A DNA stretch of 64,000 nt from Planctomycetota bacterium (GTDB taxonomy: Bacteria; Planctomycetota; UBA1135; GCA-002686595). The stretch covers positions 211,121 through 275,120 of the forward strand of contig JADJLZ010000012.1 in the NCBI GenBank assembly GCA_016709875.1, given 5' to 3'. The translations under genes were made by a program, and so were the position numbers. The notes below the pieces were generated by a model. It had not been told where the DNA came from and did not search any database. It worked only from the letters and a program-made list of their open reading frames with translations. Every line of letters begins with the position of its first letter. Position 1 is the stretch's first letter. This document shows, piece after piece, positions 44,305-53,726 of this stretch.

Positions 44305-46794
44305 ATGACGACGACGATTCTCCCGCGCGCCCTCTGGGCGCCGCCGCCATCTCACTGGTCACCCTCGACGCTCACGCACAGCGCACGTTCGTCGAGCCGC
44401 TCTTAGTGAACTCAATTCACCGTGGACGGTGTCCCGCCCGCGGCGGATGCCGCGTCTACATGTCAGCGAGAACCGGAGTCGCTCCGAGATCCTCGCAAGC
44501 CGACCTCGAGGAGGACGTGCGCCGGTGCAAGGCGATCGCCGCCGCTCAGCCCACGCCACAGGTGTATCCGCCGTCTCCGGCGCCGTTCGACCTACAGTTC
44601 ACGATCAACAGCGCCGCCTCCGGGCGCCGCGGCTGCGATCGCGAACGTCGGGCGTACCTGAGAATCGATCCTGACGACGGCGCACGCCTCGGGCCGATCT
44701 TGATCACCGTCAACTTCCAGACACTCGCCCCGACGATGACGGGGATGAACACAGCCAGCACGCTGTACTCGGTCATTTGCAGCGCCATCCAAGCGAACCT
44801 GGGTTTTCAACAACGACGGCGACGACCTCATCCGAGTCGTTCATGCCGGTCGCGACGTTCCGGTTCGGTTCTCGGTCGGCGGCCCGGTCACGAACTCAGC
44901 GAACATCCTCATCACAGCCGGCACGCTCGTCGGCGCGATTCCCTCCGTCGTGCCCGGCGTCGTCGGTCCCGCACTCGACGATCACGGTGAACACCGCGTT
45001 CACGTGGGACTACGATCCGACCAACGGCATCACCGCGGGCCAAGTTTGTTTCCGCACGGCGTTCGCGCACGAGATCGGTTCACGCGCTGGGGTTCAACTC
45101 CGGCGATCAGCATCCCGAGCCCCACGACTCCGACGCAGCTCGACATGTTCCGCTTCCAACGCAGCGCCAACACCGCGACGGGCTTCGACGACTTCCTGAC
45201 GCGTCCGCGATTGGTGCACCTCGACACGCCGAACGACGACCACGAGTTGAGCTTCGTGCACGCGCACTACCCGATGGAAGACGGCATCGAACCAGGAGCC
45301 ACCGCGATCAGCTCCCGGAGATCGGCTTGATGGATCCGACGTTGGTCGCGGGCGCCACCGCGTACCAGAAGACTACCTGCAGACGAGCGACCTGCGCGTG
45401 CTCGACGCGTTGGGTTTCGACTGGAACGATCCCGAGCTGCTGCCGATCACGCAGTACCGCGTCGAGGCCGAGCCGAACAGCGCGAAGTCGAACGCGACCT
45501 TGATCACGGGCTTCACCGCGGGGCAGGCCCTCATCGGGACGACGAACGGCTCCAACACGGCTCTGACGGACGCGACGATCGGATCAGTGGACGACTATCG
45601 CCTTCGCACGGGTGCCTTGCCGCTCAGGGTCTACCGTCACACGCTCACGCTCGGGGCCGGCGGCGCTCTCGTTCTCGACGTACATCCGGGGTCTCACCCA
45701 ACTGAACGGTGTCATCGGCACGACGGACGTCTCCGTCAATCGGGATTGCCGTCCGGAGCGAACATCACCAGTTCGTGGTACGGGTTCGGCAAGCAGGAGG
45801 AGATCTTCTATCAAGTGGTCGGTAGTGGCTCGTCGACGTTGCCCTACACGGTCACGTTGTCGACGGCGACGATTGCGCCGATCGTCGTGCCGGGCACGTT
45901 CTTCATCGGCCCGATCACGGTGTCGTCGGTCGGCGTGCAGAGCACGGACACGGAGATCTACGTCTACGATTCGAATCTGAATCCCGTGCCGCTGGGACAC
46001 AACGACGATCCGCTGGCCGGTGGCGGAGCGGGTCCTTCGATCGTGACCGTCACGTTGTCGGCAGGACGTACTACGTCGCGATCGGAACGTACAACACCGC
46101 CAACAACCAGTCGGACCTGAACCCGACGAGTTCTATCCGAGCGAGAACGTCCTGGACTTCCCCGACGCGATGCGAACTCCGGACAACGTCGGCGGTCAGG
46201 CGACGTCCTTCCGCGTCACGGACGGCGTCACGACGACACCGGTGACGGCGACGCACACGAACGGTCACGACATCAGTTGGGCGCGCTTCACCGTGGCCGG
46301 CGTTCCGCCGCCCGCGCCCTTCTGCTTCGGCGACGGTTCGGGCACGGCGTGTCCGTGCGCGAACTCCGGTATCCGGGCCGCGGTTGCGCCAACTCCGTGT
46401 CCGCCGTCGGTGCGTTGTTGACGACCAGCGGCGTGGCCAGCGTCACGTTGGCGAACGACACGTTGCTGTTGTCGCCACGGGCGTGCCGAACGGTCCGGGT
46501 CTGTTCTTCCAAGGCACGACGCAACTCGGCGCCGGTCTCGGAGTCGCGTTCGGTGACGGCCTGCGTTGCGTGGGCGGGAGCGTGATCCGATTGGGCGTCG
46601 TCACGGCCGCGTCGAACGCGTCGACGTATCCGAGCGGCGCCGTGCCGCCCAACAACATCCGCATCTCGCAGAAGGGCTTCAACACGGCCGGGAGCATCCG
46701 CCAGTACCAACTGTGGTATCGCGACTCGGCGACCTACTGCACGAGCGCGGTCTACAACTTGACCAACGGCATGCGGGTGACTTGGGGGCCGTGA
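44305..46794 (+). pseudogene. Secreted zinc metalloprotease with C-terminal FCFGDG domain, broken by frameshifts
   Basis: Pieces in all three frames join to one protein of about 820 residues. N-terminus: MTTTILPRALW, then a shifted signal core (ISLVTLDAHAQ). Middle: FAHEIG in one frame and HALGFNSG in another meet as HEIGHALGF, a metzincin-type zinc site, split by one extra T in the run GGTTCAC (about 45,074). Later pieces include MFRFQRSANTATGFDDF and RVLDALGFDWNDPELLPITQYRVEAEP. The last 150 residues are an FCFGDG domain like that of the gene at 15342 (FCFGDGSGTACPCANSG, FGDGLRCVGGS, final TWGP). At least six frame changes. Likely an intact gene with indel errors. Confidence 0.7.
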
Positions 46795-46849
46795 CCGCGA
46801 GCGATTCCGGCCACCACCTGGTCGACGGGGTCGCGTGATCGAAGCACTC

Positions 46850-46877
46850 GGGGCCGGCGGAAACTCCCGCCGGCCCC
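46850..46877 (+). terminator. Terminator hairpin after the metalloprotease
   Basis: GGGGCCGGCGG (46850-46860) pairs perfectly with CCGCCGGCCCC (46867-46877), an 11-base stem with a 6-base loop AAACTC. It is 56 bases after the stop. A weak T-containing stretch follows. Confidence 0.6.
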
Positions 46878-46977
46878 GTGCATTCCGTCGCGTTCGGCGG
46901 ACCTTCGTCCGAGAGATGCGTCAACGCACGAAATGGGTCGGGACTACCCCTGTATTGTGGGCAACCCGACGCGCGCT

Positions 46978-48379
46978 GTGCGACGCTTCGAGCCCCCAGG
47001 AAGCTCCTTCTCTCCATACTCCTCGTCCTCTCCCCCGTCCGTCGCCGCACAGACGGAAGTCCTGCGCGAAAGTCGACGAGGAGCGCGTCGCCGCCGCCTT
47101 CGCCGACGTGCGCTCCGCCGTGAAGGACGTCCTGGGCGTCGACGTCGACGAGTCGTTCCGGCCGCGCATCGTGGCCGCGAAGGACATCGCGACGCGCGTG
47201 GCGGAGGAGAACCTGCCCATGGTGCGCCTGCGTCAGCCGGACGAAGAGCTCGCGCAGCGCGAGGCCGACGGCTACGGCCGCGTGTTCGGACAGAGCGCCC
47301 TCGCGAAGTACACGTGGACCACGAAGGAGCTGCTCGTCTCGGCCAAGACCTGGCGCCGTCAGGCGACGAAGATGAAACGTCCTGCTCTGACGAGCGACGA
47401 AGCCCTGCGCGCCGTGCTCGTGCACGAGATCGTCCACGCGCTCGACGACGCGCGGTACGACATCGGCAAGGTGATGGCGGGACTGCGGACCGTCGACGCG
47501 ATCCAGGGGTTCAACGGTGTCGTCGAGGGGCACGCGCAGCTCCTCGCGCGCCGCGTCTGCGAGAAGCGCGGTTGGGCGTCGGGCTTCGACGTGTTCACGG
47601 CGAACATCGGGGGCGTGCCGGAGGGGTGCAAGTCGCTTCGCCGCGGCCCAGCTCGACATCTTGCGGCACAGGGTGCCATGCTCGCGTCGCCGTACGTCGC
47701 GGGCGAGAGCTTCATGGCCGCGGTCGAGGCGAGCGGCGCCGAGTCCGTCGTGCGCGTTCCGCGAACCGCCCGACAACCCGGATCTCCTGTACCGACCGGA
47801 CTGGTGGTTGGACCCGCCAAGCGTCCCAAGTCGAAGTTCGCCTCGCCGGCGGCACTCGATCTGTGCGAGTCGTGGTTTCCCGCGGAGACGTGGGCCTCAG
47901 GGCGAATGACGTTACCGCGGGCCGGACTCGAAGCCTCGATGACCCGGCTCGGCGCGGAACTCACGAAGAAGGCGCTGGACGGCCGCGTGACCTCGACGTC
48001 GATCACGCTGCAGCCGCGCGCGGATCCCAACTCGAAGCTGGTCATGCTGGCCTTGCACGAGTTCGTCGACGAACGCAGTGCCCTCGACTTCTTCGCGGCC
48101 GGCACCGAGCTCGGCAAGGCGCGCGACGAAGACATGCGACGCCGGATGCCTCGATGCGGCTCGTGGAACCTCACGAGCGAATCGATCGGGGACGAAGGTT
48201 GGACGGCCACGGTCGAGCGGCGCAAGCTCAAGAACCTGGGCTTGGAATTCGTCGCCACGTCCGTCCGGATTGCACGGCGGGAGATGGTCGTCGAAATGGT
48301 GTTCTCGAACGAACCGGTCGAGACCGCCGAAGTGAAGAAGCGCGTGGCCGCGGTGATCGCGGCGCTGAACCCGAAGTGA
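46978..48379 (+). CDS. Secreted HExxH metallopeptidase-like protein, frameshifted
   Basis: About 465 residues when repaired. From GTG 46978 the sequence reads a basic start then RKLLLSILLVLSP (signal peptide), if one C is added to the CCCCC run. The main frame, open from about 47065, has ADVRSAVKDVLG, VLVHEIVHALDDARYD (HExxH zinc site), GFNGVVEGHAQLLARR (third ligand Glu), and a second half with SASW-type beta sequence (FVATSVRIARREMVVEMVFS). A further break near 47,635-47,790 separates QLDILR and EPPDNPDLLYRPDWWLDP in other frames. A possible role is cell-wall or protein cleavage; no named family is recognised. Confidence 0.6.
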
Positions 48380-48637
48380 GGCCGCGCGCACCACGCAACT
48401 CGTGATAGCACGTCAGCGGTCGCACCGCGAAATCGAGACCCTTCGGAGACGTCGCAGCGACCGAAAAGCCTGCACTCCCGCACGGAACCCGCCCCGGAGT
48501 CGCGCTAAGATCCGCGCACAGGCCACGCGCTGCGCACCTTCGCGCATCGTGCACGACGAGCGGTGGATCACCGTTCTGGCCGCACAGGGCTCGAATCAAC
48601 TCCTCGATTCCTCGTGCGGCCGTCTCGGCGCGACGAG

Positions 48638-49105
48638 ATGACGACCATGACCACCGCGACGAACACCATCCGACTCCACCGCGTGCTGCGCGCGCCCCCG
48701 GAGCGAGTCTTCAAGGCCTTCCTCGATGCCGACGCCAAGTGCAAGTGGGTCCCGCCGTACGGCTTCACCGCCAAGATGCACCACGACGACGCGCGCGTCG
48801 GCGGCACGTTCCGCATGTCCTTCACGAACTTCGGCACCGGCTCGAGCCATTCGTTCGGCGGCGACTATCGCGAGATCGTCCCGAACGAACGACTGTGCTA
48901 CACGGACCGCTTCGACGACGCGAACCTGCCCGGCGAGATGGTCGTCACGGTCACGTTCCGCAAAGTGCTGTGCGGCACGGAACTGCACGTCGTGCAAGAA
49001 GGCGTCCCCGCCGTCATCCCGCCGGAGATGTGCTACATGGGCTGGCAGGAGTCACTGAATCAGCTGGCGCTGCTGGTCGAGCCGTCGATCCCCGACGGCG
49101 GCTGA
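48638..49105 (+). CDS. SRPBCC/AHSA1 family protein
   Basis: A 155-residue protein, complete. The START-like (AHA1) fold pattern is clear: TIRLHRVLRAPPERVFKAFLDADAKCKWVPPYGFTAK-type opening, GGTFRMSFTNFGTGSSHSFGGDYREIVPNERL, then TFRKVLCGTELHVVQEGVP and a closing WQESLNQLALLVEPS. Such proteins bind small hydrophobic ligands or assist Hsp90; the ligand is unknown. The start ATG 48638 fits the family. This is one of the few genes in the second segment without a frameshift. Confidence 0.9.
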   Translation: MTTMTTATNTIRLHRVLRAPPERVFKAFLDADAKCKWVPPYGFTAKMHHDDARVGGTFRMSFTNFGTGSSHSFGGDYREIVPNERLCYTDRFDDANLPGEMVVTVTFRKVLCGTELHVVQEGVPAVIPPEMCYMGWQESLNQLALLVEPSIPDGG

Positions 49106-49124
49106 CGAAGTCCTCGAACGTGAG

Positions 49125-49219
49125 TCGCGCGAGCGTCGCCGAACGATTCGATAGCCATCGATTCCCGGCGGAGGCCGACGAACGACTCGAGTGCGGATCG
49201 CGCGAACGTCGCCGAACGA
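49125..49219. repeat. Imperfect tandem repeat in the spacer, period 73
   Basis: TCGCGCGAGCGTCGCCGAAC (49125-49144) recurs at 49198-49217 with one change (AACG for AGCG). Looser similarity continues after each copy. The whole spacer 49106-49289 contains no gene. It may be a transcription-related repeat or a trace of duplication. Confidence 0.5.
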
Positions 49220-49289
49220 GAACGTGGCCGTCGATCGAATCGGAGGCGAGCTCGGCCGCCGACGGGCGATCGAACGTGGGGCGCTGCGG

Positions 49290-50560
49290 TCAGCGCCCCG
49301 GCTTCGCCTTCGCACGCAACGCTACGATGCTCTGAAGGAGGCGTGCGTCCAGCGTGCGGTGGCTCTCCTCCATGGCCTTCTTGCCGAACGCGGTCGCGTC
49401 GAGCAGCTTCTGCAGTTTGCCTAGGTCGATCGGTTTGCCGTCGGACCCGAGCAGCGGCAGCGGCGTATCCGGCTTCTTCGCGTCGTCGAGGATCTTCTTG
49501 GTGCGCTCCTCGAGCTGACCCAAGCTCGCCATGCCTTCGGCGTGGAGCTTCTCGGCGCGAGCACGAGCTCCTTCGAGCCACTCGATGGCATTGGGCGCGT
49601 CACCCGCTTTCGCGAGTGGATCCGCGGTGCGCTCCCACGCCTCGACCGATCCGCGAAAGCAACCCAAGCAAGGTCGCTTGCGGTCCGATCCACACGCGGG
49701 GCACGGACGACGCTCCACCTTGATCCCTTGGCAGGCGGTGCACGGCGTCGCGCCCTTCTGAACGGCACGCGTCGCAATCGACACGGCCCTTGCGATGACA
49801 GATCGCGCAATCGCTCCGGCCTGTGACCGGATTGTCCACGAAGCCGCTCGAACTGCATCGCGCACGGGCGCTCTTGGAGCCCGCACACCGAGCATTTCGT
49901 GGAGCCCGTGCCCGCCAGTTCTGACACGGGCTCGATGCGCCCGTCGCTGTCGCAGTCCGCGCAATCGCGAACGGCCGCGTCCGCGCACCAAGGGCACAGG
50001 CTCCGCTGGTCCTTGGGCACGAGCTTGGGGTCGGGCACCGATCTCGCGCCGTTGCAGGCCTCGCACGTGCGCACGACTTGGCCGCGGCCCGCGCACGCGC
50101 GGCACTTGACGACGCCCTTCTTCGTGCACGTCGGGCAGGCGATCCCACCCTTGCCCGCGCAGTACTTGCACTCGGCGTTCGCGACGAGCAGCGGACGACC
50201 TTGCATGCAGCGAGCCGGACACGGCACGGCACCCGGTCGAACACCGCCGCGGAGGAGGTCCTCCAGAGCCCGCTGGCTCTCCTTCACGTGCTCGACGAAC
50301 GCCACCTGCTCACCGGTGGCTTTCTCGTCGCGTGACAGCGCCGGAACGTGCTGGTGTTCCTCGTTGCAGAGCGGACAGCCGCGCTCGCCGTCTCCCCCGC
50401 ACACGAGGCACTCTTGCGAGAACTGCCCCAGTCCGCGGCAGACGGAGCACGGAACGAGCGCCGGGGCCTTCGGCTCCGCGGACTGCGGACGCGCGTGAAC
50501 CAACGAGCCGATCCAGAGCAACAACAGCAGGATCGAGGAGCGCAGAAACGTCGAGCGCAT
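49290..50560 (-). CDS. Exported cysteine-rich CxxC(xGxG) protein, frameshifted
   Basis: About 420 residues. Signal peptide MRSTFLRSSILLLLLWIGSLVHA. The body has about fifteen CxxC pairs of DnaJ zinc-finger type (CSVCRGLG, CLVCGGDG, CKYCAGKG, CRACAGRG, CEACNG, CADCDSDG, CAICHRKG, CPACG, CLGC), each probably binding zinc in pairs. The C-terminal 110 residues are helical and Lys/Glu-rich (ARAEKLHAEGM, LEERTKKILDDAKK). Two frame changes near 49,870 and 49,770 separate the parts. No J domain is present, so it is a free-standing zinc-rich exported protein, possibly a chaperone or redox scaffold. Confidence 0.7.
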
Positions 50561-50748
50561 GGCGGCTCAAGATACTGCGTGGCCGCGGATGGGGCTCCTC
50601 GGACGAGCGGCGCGGGCCGGGCAACGATCGGCGCCCGTCGTGGATATCGGAGGCCACCACCAGGCATGCCTCGAGCGGCGAACCCCCTCGGAGGCGGCCA
50701 CAACCCCCTCCCCGTCGCGCGAACGCGTGGTCGTGGGAGGAAAAGAAG

Positions 50749-50825
50749 TGGCGAGGACGACGGGACTCGAACCCGCAACCACCGGCGTGACAGGCCGGTA
50801 CTCTAACCGATTGAGCTACGTCCCC
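50749..50825 (-). tRNA. tRNA-Asp (anticodon GTC)
   Basis: Read on the minus strand the sequence starts GGGGACG and folds as a cloverleaf. The anticodon loop CTGTCAC gives anticodon GTC, so Asp. The T arm has GGTTCGAGTCC. The acceptor stem closes with CGTCCTC (one G-U pair) and the discriminator G is followed by an encoded CCA (50749-50751). Confidence 0.95.
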
Positions 50826-50843
50826 ACGTTTTCAGGGCCGCGA

Positions 50844-50849
50844 AGTATA
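50844..50849 (-). promoter_or_regulatory. -10 element of the tRNA-Asp gene
   Basis: TATACT on the minus strand, 18 bases upstream of the tRNA 5' end, is a near-consensus -10. A weak -35-like TTCCAC lies 17 bases further upstream (50867-50872). Confidence 0.5.
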
Positions 50850-51058
50850 CAGGCCGACCCTGGGGTGTGGAAGACCGAAGTCGACGTCGATCTCGAGCTG
50901 CGAAACCGCGCTGCGGGAGGTTCTGGGGGCGGTCGAATCCCCCGCCGACGGGCCGGGCGACCCTCGCGACCCGCTCGTGAGCACGGCCACGGCGACGCCT
51001 CCTCCTCACGAGCGACGGCCGCGCCGACGACGGCACTCGCCCCACCGGGTTCGAGCCG

Positions 51059-51098
51059 TCGCCGGCGCGGCCGTTCGCGTCGCAGGGCGCCGGCGACC
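51059..51098 (-). terminator. Hairpin downstream of the superoxide dismutase gene
   Basis: GTCGCCGGCGC (51059-51069) and GCGCCGGCGAC (51088-51098) form a perfect 11-base stem with an 18-base loop, 29 bases after the stop of the dismutase gene (minus strand). The rest of the 300-base spacer between the tRNA gene and the dismutase gene shows no gene. Confidence 0.45.
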
Positions 51099-51127
51099 GT
51101 CTCGCGCGCCCGCGCCCGACCTCGGCC

Positions 51128-51899
51128 TCAGCCCAGCTGCGCCGCCGCGTGCTCCCAGTTCAGGAGCTTGTCCGTCAGCGCGATCACGTAGGCCGGCCGG
51201 CGGTTCTGGTAGTCGAGGTAGTACGCGTGCTCCCACGTCGATCACGAGCAGCGGCTTCAGACCGCGCACGTCGGGTTGTCGGCGTTGCCGGTCTTGACGA
51301 CCTTGAGCTTGTCGCCGTCGAGCACGAGCCACGCCCAGCCGCTGCCGAACTGTCCCTTCGCCGCCTCGAGCAGCGCCTTCCTTGCACTCGTCGACGCCGC
51401 CGAGATCCGTCTTCAAGCGTTCGAGCAGCTTGCCCTCGGGCGCCTTCGCGTTCGGCGCGAGGCTCTTCCAGTAGAACGCGTGGTTCCACGCTTGCGCGGC
51501 GTTGTTGAACACGGCGACGTCGGCTTCGACCTTGGCGCTCGCGCGCATCACGTCCTCGAGCGACTGCGTCGCGTAGGGCTTGCCGTCGACGAGCTTGTTC
51601 AAGTTGTCGACGTAGGCCTTGTGGTGCTTGCCGTAGTGGAACGAGATCGTTTGCGGCGAGATCACGGGCGCGAGCGCGTCTTCCTTCCACGGCAACGGTT
51701 CGAGCGTGAATCCGCCGGCGACCGAAGGCTCGGGGCTTGCAAACGGCGGTGCGATCGTCGATGCGACGTTCGCAGACGCTGCACTCGACGACGCGCTGGC
51801 CCCGCGCGCGGACAGCGCGGCGGCTCCGACGACGGCGGCGGTACCTGCGACGATCACGGTGCGACGACTGACTTGGGAGTTCGGTTCGTTCGTGTTCAT
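51128..51899 (-). CDS. Tat-exported Fe/Mn superoxide dismutase, frameshifted
   Basis: About 255 residues when repaired. Twin-arginine signal (SRRTVIVAGTAAVVGAAALS). Mature part has FTLEPLPW, ISPQTISFHYGKHHKAYVDNLN (first His ligand), FNNAAQAWNHAFYWKSL (second His), and the final DVWEHAYYLDYQNRRPAYV (Asp and His ligands) reading out of frame, ending LNWEHAAAQLG. One frame change lies in the run AAGGAAGGCG (about 51,384; one extra G) and another at about 51,233, inside the metal site. It converts superoxide to hydrogen peroxide and oxygen in the periplasm. Confidence 0.85.
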
Positions 51900-52028
51900 G
51901 ACGGCTCCTTGGAGACTGCGTACGGGTCTGCGAGACGCGCTCAGGTTGGCACGATGCGCTCGCAGCGACAACTTCTCGTGCCTCGCGAGCGCGCGGATGG
52001 CGAAGACGTCACGCGAGAGAGGCCGACA

Positions 52029-53663
52029 TCACGGGCGCAATACCACGGGGATCGTCCGCCGCTGTCCGCGCACCGCGGTCAGCTCGCACGACGCTTGCGA
52101 GGCGGAGTTCGACGCCTCGACGACGGCGGCGTAGGTCCCCTCGCGCACGGAGTGGAGCACGTACGGCGCCCGCGAGAAGAAGATGTACGTCCCGGCCCCC
52201 GGACGCTGCGGGTCGTATCGCACCAGGATCTGCAGGGGCCCGTCGTATCGAGTGCCGTCCGTGCGCGACGGGATCCACTCGACGCAACCCGTGCTCGACA
52301 AGTCCACCGTGAGATCGACGGGGTCCTTTCCGATCGTGATCTCGTTCGCACCGAACTCCGCGCGGCCGGACATCGTGCACGCTTCGTCCTGGATGCTCGC
52401 GTGATAGGGACCGCATGGAATCGAGGAGCACAGTTGCCCGAGTTCGGCCTTCGGCGTGACGTCGAAGTCGACTGCGAGAGTGTTCCGACGACCGATGGGC
52501 CTGAGGTGCAAGACACCCCGTCGCGGACGTTCGTCCTGTTCCGTCGGGTCGCAACGACAAGCGCCCGTGACCGTGCGCAACGACCCGGTCTCCATCGACG
52601 TGCGCGTCAGTCGCAACTCGACGGGCTCGGGCAGCGCGAGCGGTTCACCGGCATTGGCAAAGGAGACGACTTTGATCGAGCGGCTCGTAACCCAGGAACC
52701 GCGCGGAGATGAGCAACTCCGTCGACGAAGTCGCGGTGTGTGCGGCTGCGTGCAGGAGCAGGAACGACCGATCCAATCGACCGCTCAGAACTCGTCCGGC
52801 ACGTGCAGCAGCAACGCGCTCGAACGAAAGCCGTCCAACACGTTCCATCCGTGCGGAGATCGAACTCGACACCGGCGGTGTCGCTGGTGGGCGCAGACCT
52901 TCCGGCAATACGATCGATCCTCCGTCCGCGCTCGACACGCGCACGAGGACCGCGCGAACGTCCTCCAACACGAGATCCTGTCCGACGGCCTCGCCCCGAA
53001 CGCACGCGCATGTCGCCGCGAGTGAGCCCCGAGGCGTCGACGGCCAGGGCCAAGACGGATCTCCCGTAGCCGACTCCGCACAGCTCGTAGGCGCCCGCGG
53101 TCGCACTGGGTCCGACGCACGTCGCGATACGAAAGGACCTCGGAGAGCGGAGTTCCGTCCCACAGGAGCTTCTCGGGGATCGCCACGACGGTCGCACCGG
53201 CAGCGAGCCGTCCATCCACATGCCGCACGACACCGTGCAGCGAACCATCGAGCACGACCGCGAGTTCGACGACGGCACCGGGCGTCAGCAGAGCCTCGCG
53301 CACCGACGAGGCGTGTCCGTCCGTGAACCGAAGGCTCGCGACGACGGGCGGAACACGCGCGACCAACTCGGCTTCGCCACGCGCATCCGTGGTGAAGGCG
53401 ATGGGCTCGTCTTCGAGGCCCTCGACGACTCCGGAGCCCGCGACCGGGCGCCGCCGCAACCCACGACTCGCAATCGCGCGGTAGGAACGCTGACGGAGGA
53501 ACGCGTCGAGCCGGCGCCGTCGGTGCGCCACGAGTTCGACCGGCGACGTTGCATCCTCGACGTCGCGTGGCGATCATCGGCACGACCGACTGTCGCGCGT
53601 GCGCCACCACAGGAGCGCAATCGCCGTCACCAAGCTCAAGACGACGATCGGGAGCTTTCGCAT
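52029..53663 (-). CDS. Membrane-anchored carboxypeptidase-regulatory-like protein, frameshifted
   Basis: About 540 residues when joined. The start ATG 53663 gives MRKLPIVVLSLVTAIALLWW, a signal anchor. The parts lie in three frames: IAFTTDARGEAELVARVPPVVASLRF, then SLHGVVRHVDGRLAAGATVVAIP (the GxVxDxxGxPxxGAxV pattern of CarbopepD_reg/Ig-like repeats), and a C-terminal piece with GTYIFFSRAPYVLHSVREGTYAAVVEAS. No catalytic motif. Likely an extracellular structural repeat protein. At least three frame changes. Confidence 0.55.
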
Positions 53664-53726
53664 GACGCTCGTTCCGCCACCAGAGCGCGTCACGGCCGAG
53701 CTGGCGCGCACGGTCCGCGAGTGAGT

